64,000 nucleotides of DNA from Lenzites betulinus (lineage: Eukaryota; Basidiomycota; Agaricomycetes; Polyporales; Polyporaceae): assembly GCA_022264855.1 (NCBI GenBank), contig JABYQU010000018.1, forward strand, positions 124,001 through 188,000. The letters run 5' to 3'. The notes under the pieces were generated by a model. That model worked only from the letters and a program-made list of their open reading frames with translations. It was not told where the DNA came from and searched no databases. Below, piece after piece: positions 14,303 through 25,848 of this stretch (position 1 is the stretch's first letter; each line of letters opens with the position of its first letter). Position numbers and translations under genes: made by a program.

Positions 14303-16966
14303 TCACACCACCATTGCTGAGCCTCCCGCACCTCCTGATCCACCGGCGACCGCGTCTGAGCCTTCCGCTGCTGACATCATTGTCTGCAATGGTATACACA
14401 GCCCCGCTTCCGAGGGTTCGTCGTTGGCCATGTCGAGCTCCATGTCGTCGTCGGGGAACGAGTGTAGGACCCCGCCGGAAAAAGAGTTCAGGAAGGACGA
14501 GTCCTCGGGCGCGTCCGTTCCCTCGATTGGCGCGAAGCGAATACCACTACCAAGGTCGAAGACCGATGAACCCCCGTCCTCGCTCCGTTTTTTCGTTTCG
14601 TAGAGGTCGAGCAGGAGGCGGCAGTTGAGGATCGCGCTCACGCTGCATGGTAAACCAATATTTCGATCAGTGGCGGATAAACTAGGAGGCGGAGGGACGC
14701 ACGGATCGAGAAACGCGAGAACCCAGTTTCCACCGTTTACAAGGTTCATGACCTATAAAATGGGGGACTCTGCTGGAGGCGTGATGCAACGGAATGGGTA
14801 GACGAACGAACGCACCGAGAGTGTGGTCAGAATGACGTCCAGTAGATTAGCGAACAACAGTGTCCTATATATAGATGGCATGTCAATTGCTACGGCGGAG
14901 GTTCTTGGGGTGCCCCAGATCTTACACGAAATAAATGTTCCCTGCACAAGATGATGACACGCAGGAGCAGTATAGCATCAGGAACTTTGTGCGTTTATAA
15001 CAGATATTGGCGTACCGTTCCTCCACATGACGTCGTGCAGCGACGGCTGCTGGGGCTCGGAGCTATCGTTTTTATCCTCACGGGAGGTTCTAGGCGCCCG
15101 ACAAGTCACAACGATCGCTATGCAGTCAGCGAGTATTGCACAACATCGCGAGCAGATGGATACTGTTCGAATATCCTGCACTTAGCGACTATACTCGTAG
15201 TTATGACATATTGCCCACATCTGCAGATCATCGGTGCATCAGGAAAAACCCAGATGTTGATGTAGCTCTATGTCAGCTACGTAGATCCCGTAGCTTCGTA
15301 GACAAGTCCCTGTTACCGGGCACATGTAGGCGCCTGCTGAGTTACATAGCCGTCTGGTAGCCGAGCCGTAGGTGCTGTAGCCCACTAGTATTTATGCACT
15401 CAGATACCATACACGCGCTCACACACACCACAAACTAACATGTACAGTTGTACAAATATATTCATTAGTAAACGGTATGTTATGACAAACATATCAGCAC
15501 CCAGGGACTCCACCGAAGCAAATTAACATCAGACCGAGCATAGGGGACCATAGCCATAGTACAAAGGCTTCCCCAAGGGCTTGACAGAGAACCAGATAGC
15601 ACAAGCGAAGGTAGACAGTGTTGCAGACTTGAGGATGACAGAGGAGCCGGGCAGGGCGTAGGCGCAAACTCCAAGTTCCCCAGTTGAGACATATACTTCA
15701 AACGAGGACATGGGAGGAGCCCGGGGAAGGAGATCTCATAGCTAGTGATGCAGACGCAATCTGCGAATACTCACAAACGATACACACACAAGTAATGTTG
15801 CTAGCTTGAGGACGAGATCGAGTCGGCATCAGAAGACATGTTCCCGAGGTTGCAAGCATAGGCGGTGCACATAGTCTACTAGATAACTGAAGTTGCAGTT
15901 CCAGCTGTCCAGACCAGACTTGACGAGGCTCTTCAGAGGGTAGTAAGCCATAGCGGAACACGGGGACCGGGGCTCATAGCACTAGTGACGCGAGTGAGGA
16001 GGGCTGCCGCAGCCTGCAGCCTAAGAGTTGTCTGACAAGAGACCAGGTGCGCGTGTGTGATTGACAAGAATCTGACCAAGAGCGACCCGAGTCTAGAGAG
16101 CAAGCCTATAGGAGACACCTGGCACTGGCAGTCACGACAGGATAGCAAGATGGGGAGAGGAGAGAGACGACAAGGCCAGAGCGCCCAGCTACGTGGCATT
16201 TTTCGTCGTGCCATCAGACGCTCGGCCTTCTCCGGTTCAAAGGCGCCCGTGCATTCCAGTAAAGCCACCGTTTCCGAAGGCCGTCGAGCATCCTCTACGC
16301 AACGTAGAGACTTCAAACATTATCGACCGTGAGTTATAGCCATTGTGTATCTAATGTCACCCTATTCAAGCATTTACAATATTTACTTCCTCTACAAATG
16401 TTACATAGGTCTATGTGAATCATAGTGTGCGCTATGTAGGCTACAGCGACTACATAACTGTCTGCGAGGCGCTGTAGAAATGGGTTTTTCCTGATGTGAA
16501 CACTCACCTCTGAATACAGATGTGTGTTCTGGTAAATACATATGTAAGATGTTTAGTGAATGCTTACGGTGTCCGATACTGGCGCAATCGTGGCAAGCGG
16601 CATAACAAAAGCCAACAAGCTTATGTACCTGACGTACAGGTATATGAGCATGGAGCCCTTGGGTCTGCGCGACTCGGAGTGCCAGACGTATTTATACTCC
16701 CTGCCTATGGACAGGATGTAATCGTATACGACAATTGCTGTCATACCGATAATCAGCGCCCTGAGACCGTCCCAGTTGGAAAGTCAGTGTGATGTCGAAA
16801 TACTGACCGGCGGATGCAATGCCGCAGGTAATCGATGTTCTCCTGTACGCAAGCATACCGTCAACCGCCGCCCCGGTAATCTTGGCACAGACACAGTGAC
16901 GACGTACACGGACTGGTAGAGCATGTCTACGGCTGCTGAAGGAACAGCCTCCGTCGACGTGGACAT
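14303..16966 (-). pseudogene. DUF6533-family membrane protein, copy A, interrupted by an insertion
   Basis: Both ends of a DUF6533 gene are present. N-terminal exons on the minus strand are 16966-16908, 16842-16808, 16737-16568 and an apparent 2-nt exon at 16509-16508; they encode MSTSTEAVPSAA and the family core VVYDYILSIGREYKYVW. C-terminal exons are 15175-15016, 14941-14926, 14864-14816, 14752-14703 and 14642-14303; they carry ADCIAIVVTCRAPRTSRE and the late-family motif SAILNCRLLLDLYE. These exons match those of copy B (40339-42138) closely, several with identical lengths (35, 16, 49 and 50 nt). The central transmembrane exons present in B (41635-41274) are missing and their place is taken by the 1.26 kb element at 15237-16496, which begins 11 nt after the 2-nt exon. 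The family comprises multi-pass membrane proteins of unknown function, common in mushrooms. The product is probably non-functional unless an alternative splice removes the insert. Confidence 0.75.
15237..16496. mobile_element. 1.26 kb element with 16-bp perfect terminal inverted repeats inside DUF6533 copy A
   Basis: The left end CATCAGGAAAAACCCA (15237-15252) is repeated as its exact reverse complement at 16481-16496. Subterminal sequence on both sides is rich in GTAGC/GCTAC and CTACATAG-like words. No transposase open frame is visible, so it looks non-autonomous. No convincing target-site duplication is seen: flanks are ...CGGTG and TGAAC..., sharing only TG. The DUF6533 exons resume on both sides, which supports an insertion with loss of host sequence. 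Confidence 0.6.
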
Positions 16967-18640
16967 CTTGAGCAATCTAGGGGTAGATGATCTAGAGTAA
17001 GGGGCTGGAGTCGGACGAGGCGTACGCTGCCAGTTTATATACCTTATAGCACCGTTGACACCGACCGAATTAGATCGGGCTGCGTTGAGCTATCGGCCGT
17101 CAGCGAATGCGGCCTGTAAGGAGTGCATCCGTGTGTCGGTAACTGTTTGATTCCGGTGTAGATCTTTAGGGAGGTGCTTGCATCGCTGAATGGAGAGTGT
17201 CAGCCACCGTGGACCACTGTGTGTCCGTACCTGAATAACCAGAGCCGCATAAATCAGCCGTGTGGTCGCCGCCAGAGGGTCGATCTCGAGGAAGCTTCAG
17301 CGTATGTTAGAGAACGGCGACTTTCACCGCCTCTGCCCTGGCAGGGGCAAATACCGTGCGCTCATTCGCCAGAGATAGTGACAGAGTTGGGGTGGCGATA
17401 TGCGAAGGCGATGAAGTTAGGTTCTCTTTCATTCAATGGCATAAGCTCAGGCTCCATTGTGTCTGTGCGCAGATATGCAAAGACGCAGAGATTAGGCAGG
17501 ATATGCAAAAATGCCCCTCTCTGTGCGTGAATTCCCTGTCTCCGTCTTGAGAAGCTGTCATGATCCAGCACCGGCGGCCTACTATGATGGAGCATGAGTG
17601 CGGGGGAAGTAGTAGGCTACGTAGTGCGCCTGTGCTCTAGTAAAAAAGACGACTCACTGCGTACCACCCCAACCTCGCAACGGGTTCCCGACCCTGGCCT
17701 GAGTAGGTTCGCAGGGGGTCTGCGGGACACTAGCTGATATAGCAGCACCGGCGGGGTATGCGGGAGATCGTGCGGTTGTGCCTAACACTTTAAAGGGGGC
17801 TCGACTTTGCATAGCAGACGTTCCAGGCGGTCCAGCCGGCCCCTGCGAGACGATGTAGTTATTTGTAGTAGTGCCCAGGCGCGATCCCAAGCCGCGGATT
17901 CTCGAGGGACCCCCGATGGAGTTCACATCGAGTACCGCGCTCGTACTAGTGCGACATGTTCAACGCGTCTGGTAAACCCCTTTACGAAGTTCGGCTACAC
18001 ACTCTCGCAAGCCCTCGGAAGACGCCCTCAATTCTCCCTTACTAGCTTATAAAGCGTCGACAAGAGCTCACTGGCGCGCTCATTCTGCTGTCTTCGCCCA
18101 TCATGTCAAAAGTCCCTTGCATTGTGCAAGCCGTGTCCGTTCGACTGAGGACTCCTGCCCTATACATACTTGACTTGTTGTTTCAAGGATCGTGCATATA
18201 CAGCGCACAGGGTAAGAGCGGGTTGTGAAGAACTCTCCGAGAGTGAATGAGTGTAGCAAAGAACCAAAGTTTGAGTGAGTGCGGGCAGTGCGCGCACACA
18301 AGTACCGCGAGCAAAGAAGCGCTCATGTCAAAGCGGCAAAATTCCGATTCCACCAGGAATCGGCTTTCTTATGAGACATGGCCGTAGGCACGTGACCTTT
18401 TGATGCACCCGTGTCTACCCGCTCGTCTGGCTCACTCCACGCGGCTTTCCCCTTTCATTGTACTTGTTGTATTTGTGGCTTGAGACGCGGTTACTTTTCC
18501 ATGCCAGCTGTCTTTTCTCTCTTCCTCATCATCCATCGTCTTTCATCGACATCGCCCCCGCTGGTGTTATACTGATTCTGCGGTGAACAACGTCAGTCTC
18601 ATGTTTTCGTTTGATGTCCCTTTACTCACTGCCACCTGGA
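16967..18640. other. Intergenic, nothing recognised
   Basis: Short frames only. A minus-strand frame at 17654-17926 is Gly/Pro/Ser-rich without a family motif. The 5' flank of the Helitron must lie here or downstream, but I could not identify a convincing Helitron 5' TC terminus by eye. Confidence 0.4.
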
Positions 18641-18678
18641 CAGCACGTCGTTAATCCAGCAGCACGTCGTTAACCCAG
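18641..18678. repeat. 19-bp tandem duplication upstream of the Helitron coding region
   Basis: CAGCACGTCGTTAATCCAG (18641-18659) is followed directly by a copy with one T-to-C change (18660-18678). It lies about 110 bp upstream of the inferred start codon, in what should be the 5' leader or promoter. A likely 5'-leader intron follows at 18708-18760 (GTAAGT...ATAG). Confidence 0.7.
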
Positions 18679-18787
18679 AGTCCTTCTCGATTCTTCGCTG
18701 CGACTATGTAAGTTGTGCTTGCCATGTCATTTCTCTGCCCACACTGATCATGTATCATAGTCCGTCGTCGCTGTGAAGAAAGTAGCC

Positions 18788-21700
18788 ATGTCGCGTGGCG
18801 GTCCACTTGGTGGAGCTCGTAAGTCGTTCGTCACTTCGGTCCTCACGTGTCTCATCTTCCCATAGCATCTAGCAGAGTTCATATGACACGTCGTGAGTTC
18901 CTTGCGCTCCCTGTGGTTGCGGGCGTCATCCCGCAGTGTGAATTCAACCCTCGTTTTGAAAGCTGTATGTCCCTCGCGGACGGTATCAGTGCATGTGCCA
19001 GCGACAAACGCTTGGTCGCCGTCGTCGTGACGTTATCCACCCTAGGTCGGACGTCATCTCATAGATCTCTAGTACCTGCAGCCCGCGCGCATGGGCTGAA
19101 AGTCGGACGCTCCGCACGTGCCGGTGAAGTGTTCAGCGAAATATTAGACTCCCATCAATGTTCTGGTCCTTGCGCTCGTTTAGTAGCCCTATTTCGTTTG
19201 ACCCCTTGTGGACGCACTATTCGGAGCAGCGCTGTCCTTCATCCTGAACCACCCGCGGTTGAACAAGATCCCCGGGTCACATCGTCTTCTTTTCCACCTA
19301 CGCCGCCCACACCCGCTGAGCAGGCTTCCTTCGTCAGGGATTGGTGTCGTGCTACCTCCGCCGTGAACGTGTATGAGCGTGCATGTTCAATATGTGCTCG
19401 TCTCAGTCCAATTCGGACTTTGTCTGAGCATGCAGAAAAGGAGTTGCCTCTACACTGTCTCACGCGCCCGGGGGAGTTAGTTACGCGCGCCGTCCGGCAT
19501 AACACTACTGAGCTCGTATGTGCACTGCCTGGTCCCATACTTTACGACGGCGGGGTCAGAGGAGTGGATGATAATCGTGTACTGTCTGTATGTCATGAAT
19601 GCCTTGGACCTCTGCGTGCGAAACGTATACCTCGTCATGCGTTAGCTAACGGTCTGTGGTTGGGTCAGTGCCCGCCAGAGTTGCAAGGGCTACGATATGT
19701 CGAACAGCTTCTAGTGGCACGTAACCGACATAGCTATTGTGTTGCTCAGGTCATGCGGGGAAAACAGAGATACCTGACTGCGAATGCCATAATATTTGGA
19801 CAGCCGGTAGCTCATATGTACTCTATATTACCACCTCCTCGGAAAGATATAGAACAATGTTTAGCCATCCTTTTCGTCGGAACTGCAAAACCTACAAGTG
19901 AGGACATTAAACGGACCCCCTTCATCGTCCGGCACGCAGTCGTGATGAGAGCCCTACAGTGGTTAAAGCTCAATCACCCCGACTATTACAATATAGAAGT
20001 CTCGCAGGCACGAATGGAAGAGTACTCTGAAGAGGAGCCCCCGGTAGGAGTTGTGTATCGTGAGCGAGATGCCACGAGCGGAGAAAATCTAGCCGTAAAC
20101 CAAACAGAGATTAATCACGCGGTTGAAAACGGCGAGTGCTCCTTTGTCGTTCATGGGCTGTGCGGCAGCGAATTTGCAGATATGACTTATGATCAGAAGC
20201 TGAGGTACGCTGTGCGCTACTTCGATAATGGCGGTAAAGCATTATACTACGGTCATGAACGGAAGCCCCAGTCAATCTATCACAATACCGCCCTCTTTCC
20301 AGCCATGTTTCCCTGGCTTTTTCCATACGGGCTGGGCGGCTTTGAGAACGAATTCATCGTAACGCGCCTGCATCGCAGTGAGCATATACGGGCACTATTG
20401 CTTCATGGTGATCGGCGGTTTGAGCGTGATCGCTGCTTCGTGTTTATTGCTTTCAATCACGAACAAATCAGGGCCAGTGCCTCAGGCGGTTATCTACTCA
20501 CTACCAAAAATAATTTCACTGCTGTGTCACATAAAATAATGAACATCGACCGGGCAGCTCTAGATGCCATCATATCCAGAGGCGCAGACGGAGCATTTGT
20601 GCGCCCGGAGAATGACGCAGAGAAGACAGTCTTTGATTTAATATCTGTTGTCGATCGTGTAGCTGGACACGTGAATGGGCTGTCGACAAGCAAGAAATAT
20701 CAGCGGAATGAGATCAAGTCGCTCATCATGGCAAAAGGCGTACCGGTATTCTTCGTAACATTCGCGCCTGCAGACATCAAGAGCCCGCTATGTCTCTACT
20801 ACTGTGGCGAGGATGTTAACTTGATGGATCACCTCCCGCTTCTGCGTAAGAGCGACGATCGTAGTCGCGCAATTGCTGATAACCCCGTTGGCGCGGCGAG
20901 ATTCTTCCATTTCCTTGTCGAGACCTTCATCGAGGTAATTCTACGATTTGGAGCAAAAGAGGATGGCTTATTTGGACCTACTGAAGCTTACTATGGCACG
21001 GTAGAGGCACAGGGAAGGTTGACCTTACATTTGCACATGCTCGTGTGGATACGAGGAGCCCCTAGCCCCCAGGAAATTCGGGACCGTCTGTTGGCAGACG
21101 GCGAATTTGAATCACGTCTTATATCATGGCTCGAGGCATGTCATGTTGGCGACTTCACAACGTCGACAGAAGACGCGCTATCGGAGGAACTTGAAGATGA
21201 GTATTTCGAACGGCAGAGTGATGGCACAATGCTTCGGCGCACTCGGTTGAAAGCTAACGTTCGCGATCCAGCTACAACACTGCCGATGGTACCGCCATCG
21301 TTCAGCGACCCTGAGAGCGTGGAGAAGTGGCATCAGTCGTTCTTACATGACACAGATAAAGTGGTGTTTTGTTCTAATCGGCATAACCGTACGCACGGTC
21401 CGGGGCAAGGATGTTGGCGTGGCGTCCCGGGGTACTGTCGTGCTCGATACCCCCGTGAGGTGTTTGAGGCGACTCAGGTTGATCGCGCTACGGGCGCTAT
21501 TCGTTTTGCGAAGAAAGAGCAATGGATTAATACGTATAACACGGTGATCTCGAATACTCTCCGGTGTAACACGGACCTCACCTGCCTTTTGTCGGGGACA
21601 CAGGTCAAAGCTATTGTTGCGTACGTGACCGATTATGTCACCAAGAGTTCTTTGACCACGCATGGCTTCTTCGAGACGGTACGTTCCGTGCTAGATAGGA

Positions 21701-23112
21701 ACACTGACCTGTTTGAATGCGGAGATGCGGAGCGCGCTGACGCTGCTCGAGCGCTGATTGTTAAGATTGTAAACGCACTGTCGGGGGCAGCAGAGCTCGG
21801 GGGACCTGCTGTCTCAGCGTACCTGCTTGGAAACCCAGACCATTACACGAGCGGAGTGTTCAAAATTGTTCATTGGCGCTCATATGTGCGCAAAGTGATA
21901 GAGGATGTTGGCGCCGCAAGGCCTGACCCGACAGAGAGTGTCGTGCTGGGTCTTTCAGAAGGAGATGTCGTACCTCTGGCAAAAATCAATGATTATATTT
22001 TTCGTCCTCAGCGGTTCTCTACGTGGACACTCTATGACTTCCTCCGGTTGACTGATGTCCAAAAGCTGCGCAAGAAAGACACATTTCGATCAGCCGAGAA
22101 CATCCAGTCTGATCCAGACATGAGTGACAATGACGTACCCGATGACGAGCCAGATTCTCATGTGTCGATGAAAGCTCAGTTCCTCTCTGGGCATCCCCTT
22201 CGTAGCACACATGGTGTTTGTATTCGGCATCACGCGGACACATATGTTTTGAATTTCGTGGGCGGAACTCCACCTCGACCTGATCGCGGAGACAAAGAGG
22301 AGTATTGTAGTACCATGCTTGCCTTGTTCCACCCAGGAGGTTGGCGGCATGGTCGGGACTTGAGGCAGGAACACGAGTCATGGGCTGCAGCATTCGAGCA
22401 CGTTAAGTTTGCCTCGGCAGACGTGCAGGTGATGAAGAATATGAACTTACTTTACGAGTGTCTGGATGCTCGTGACGACTTCTCGGTGCAACGCCGAGAG
22501 CAAGCCGACGAAGGGGATAAGTCGGGGGGTCCCCGTTTCGTCGGCGCAGGCTCATACTCGTCTACTCTGGACGACGATACTACCGACGATCGTGTCGATT
22601 ACGCCTATGATCATACAGAGAGTAGCATGTTAGACCTCGTAGGTGACACTGGAATAGGTGCGCGCACCGCGAAGAATACAGCACAGATGGATCACATGAA
22701 GAACCTCCTTTTGCCTGCTATTAGTTGCGGACAAGCGCATGATGATGCTGCTGCGTCACGCTGCGATTTGTCGTTACCGCTCAACTTACCTTTACACTCA
22801 GCAGTGCAATGGAAGCAGTTAGTGGCAGATGCGAGGAGAATAGCTATCGAAAAGATGAATGAGGATCGAACGGCCGACAGGAACATTGAAGAGCATGAAC
22901 CCCAAGGCGTAGAACATGATGGGCGCCCCACGAACGGCGGCGACCCCGGAGCCGTTATGATCGTGGGGAAAGACGATCTCGATAGAATATCCAACCCCGC
23001 GCTCGGAGTCCCGCGTCCTTTGCAAGACGCTCATACAGTTCTGTTACACCGGTCTATTGCATCGTACACTCTGAACACCGCACAAACTCGCGCGTTCTTG
23101 ATCGCTGCATGA
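18788..23112 (+). CDS. Helitron Rep part: SAP-like, DUF6570 and HUH-Y2 endonuclease domains
   Basis: A short first exon (18788-18818, MSRGGPLGGA) joins in frame across a 47-nt intron (GTAAG...ATAG, 18819-18865) to a long exon. The protein has an N-terminal SAP-like segment, then a CxxC-containing DUF6570 region (CHECLGPL, Cys codons 19591 and 19600; WLGQCPPEL after it). The Helitron-like N-terminal domain follows. The HUH metal-binding motif HLH is encoded at 21028-21036 in the context LTLHLHMLVW. The two catalytic tyrosines, in the order Y-x3-Y, are encoded at 21622 and 21634 (AYVTDYVTK). These residues nick single strands and form the 5'-phosphotyrosine link in rolling-circle transposition. 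The frame ends at TGA 23110-23112, inside the conserved LNTAQTRAFLIAA stretch that opens the helicase in relatives, so this is a truncated half of a RepHel protein, not a natural end. Confidence 0.9.
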
Positions 23113-25848
23113 CACCTACACCACCACGAGAATGATCAGCTTTTGATGTACCTGGGTGGTATGGGCGGAACGGGGAAGTCCCGCGTTCTGCAGGCTGTCA
23201 TGAACTTCCTCGACAACCGCGGTGAGTCTTATAGATTTATAGTATTGGGTCCCACTGGGAGCAGTGCAGCCCTTGTCGGAGGATCTACATATCACTCTGT
23301 CCTAGGGTTCTCACCTACAAATGAGGGTTTCGCAGTTCTGGCTACCATGTTAGAGAAGATTCGCGGCCGTCTCTCTCGTGTGGACATGATATTCATCGAC
23401 GAAGTATCCATGATATCATGTGTGGACCTTCTGAGGATACATAAGCAGCTGCTTAAGGCATTCCCGGAAGGTCTGCTACCCTTCGGAGGGAAAGGGGTCA
23501 TTTTGGCAGGTGACTTCGCCCAACTAGCACCGCCTGGGAGGGCCCCCGCACTGTACAGCAGCAGTGTCGGGGCATACTCCGCTTCCCAGTCACAGTACCA
23601 CCAAAATTGTGCACTCGGAAAGGCACTCTGGCACCAGTTTACGACCACTGTGATATTGCGCGAGAATATGAGACAACGTGGTTTGTCGGACGAAGACATT
23701 CGTTTCAGGCAGGCGCTGGAAAACTTGCGTTACTGCAGCTGTACCAAGGACGATGTTGAACTGCTTCTCTCTCGTGTCTGCCGACCTGGACTAGGTAGCA
23801 CATTGCTCAATGATCCACTACTCAGATCTGTGTCTATTATTACGGCTCGCAATGCCCATCGAGACTCTATAAACGCGTTACGGGTTGAGGAGTTTGCGCG
23901 GCTGCGTGGAACACCTTTGGTTTCCTTCGTCTCAATTGACACTTGGGCAAAAACAAAGGATTCTTCCTCTGTTCGCCGCGCTCAACGCCAGTTTAGAGAG
24001 GTCGTAGATCCAATGCGCGCGTCGAACAACATCGGGCCTCGTATGCAGGACATTTTGTGGCGCCTCCCCCCCACTCTCACCGACCACCATGCAGGGACCT
24101 TATCATTGTGTAAAGGAATGCCCATCCTACTCAAGTATAACGAAGCTACAGAGCTTTGCGCTACGAACGGAGCAGAAGCTATTGTTGTCGACTGGCGTTC
24201 CCATGTACTCCCGAATAAGAATAACGTTCTTGACGTTCTATTTGTAGAGCTTGTCAACCCCCCTCGTCCTCTCCAACTCCCTGGATTACCTCCCAATGTG
24301 ATACCGCTTACACGAACGAAGAAGACGGTGCGATGCACACTTCCCATCGACGATATGCAAGTCTCGGTCAGTCGGGACCAGGTCATGGTTTTGCCCAATT
24401 TCGCCATGACTGACTTCGCGAGCCAGGGCCGCACCCGGACAGTCAACGTTGTTCATCTAAAATACTGTAAGAATCATCAATCTATCTATACCTGCCTCTC
24501 ACGCAGCTCATCGTTGCTGGGGACCGTTATCCTAGATAACTTCGACACCGTGAAAATCCGAGGGGGCGCTTCTTCGGCTTTGCGAAGAGAATTTCGCGAA
24601 CTCGAGATACTTGATGATATTACGCGGTTGCGCACAGAGAATACGCTGCCTTCACATGTCCGAGGCTCCACACGAGAGCCACTGATCGCGTCGTACCAGG
24701 CATGGAAGGGTAACCGGTATGTGCCCACCCACGTCCACCCTGCCATAGACTGGCGAAACATGTCTAACGAGGAGTTGACCCCTGAACCCTACACGGAATC
24801 AGCAACAGCCGCTCTCTTGTCCGTCTCCGCGACACAGACTGCATCTACATCAACAACAGCACTTCCTCCCGACGCGTCTGTACCCCGCGCTGCGAAGAGG
24901 CCCCGTGTAGCTGAGCAGTGGGATGCTTGTCCAACTAAGCGCATCAAAGACTCATCGGCATATGACACGGATGCTCGTCCAGCTAGTATTGCATCTAGCA
25001 ATATAGTTCATCGCCACGGAATCACTTGGGACAGCTTCAACTGGAGTTGTGCGTATGACTCCCTCTTGACAATTCTCGTAAATATTTATATTGACATGGA
25101 CTCCGAACAGTTTGATCTCATTGCCACTGGGAACCGTTATATGGACTTTCTGCGTGCTCGCCTACCTGCATGCCTTACAGATGCCGAAGAACTCACATCG
25201 ATGCGCGATGTACTCCGTGATTTATTGTACGCTGCACATCCCACTACGTTCCCCCGAACCGGGAGAGTCATGACAGCGGTATCTGACATCATGGCATGCT
25301 TGTTCGACAGCCCAACAAACTTTGGCGAAAGCGCTATGCTGTGTTCGTTCTGTGCTACGAATAGCCCCCACATGATCGACGTAGCGCGCTCCTATGCCTG
25401 GTCTCTGACACCTGCGGCCTTCAGGCACTGCTTCCCTGGCCAGAGCAGCATCACGTCCAGTGAGTACATCGCCTGCTTGCTTTCAGCTGGAGTTACTGCA
25501 CACTGCCCCGCCTGCAGGACGATCAACCCCGTCCGCACAGTACTGACTCAGCCGCCACCGCTCGTTATACTAGAAACCTCGGATGCGGTTCCTGTGCGTC
25601 CAGAAGCACAGATTCGACTTCCTGTCAATGAGTCTGTACATGTATGGCGTTTCGCGGGCGCAATCTACCATGGGTTCGCTCACTTCACTGCCAGGTATGT
25701 AGATACAGACGGTCGTACTTGGTACCATGATGGCGATGTCACGAAACAGTTATGTATTCCAGATGCCGACATATTAACCAACAGCGTAGCAGCCGGCAAT
25801 GCACGCGCTCGCTCAGCGTGTCATTACATTTACGCACTAAGCCACTGA
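23113..25848 (+). pseudogene. Helitron helicase part: PIF1-type helicase plus C-terminal cysteine-protease-like domain
   Basis: This continues in the same frame as the Rep half after a single TGA; its first ATG is at 23146. The Walker A motif GGMGGTGKS is encoded at 23155-23181 and Walker B FIDE ends at 23403. Later PIF1/RecD-like motifs follow (FASQGRTRT near 24415, YTCLSRSSS near 24488). After a low-complexity linker (near 24800-25000) comes a distinct C-terminal domain. It has a Cys box NWSCAYDS (Cys codon 25048), a CxxC pair with a later CPAC, and a His box HFTAR (His codon 25681) followed by WYHDG. That Cys...His order suggests an ubiquitin-protease-like or OTU-like peptidase, an inference from motif layout. 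Without readthrough or re-initiation at 23146 this half would not be made. The last 19 nt overlap the 3' end of the antisense gene at 25830-26513. Confidence 0.85.

Larger units (their letters stand above)
18788..25848 (+). mobile_element. Helitron (RepHel) rolling-circle transposon, coding portion
   Basis: The interval holds every catalytic module of a basidiomycete Helitron in one reading frame: a SAP-like/DUF6570 N-terminus, the Helitron-like HUH-Y2 replication initiator, a PIF1-type helicase and a C-terminal cysteine-protease-like domain. It is about 2,337 codon positions long, interrupted only by TGA at 23110-23112. The termini of the element (5' TC, 3' hairpin plus CTRR) could not be placed, so the coordinates mark the coding region only. 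The copy is young by appearance: one lesion in 7 kb. Confidence 0.85.

Noticed and set aside
23063..23139. Intron that would remove the Helitron TGA (GTACAC...ATCAG)
   Set aside because: It would delete a conserved helicase segment and shift the frame into a new stop two codons later.
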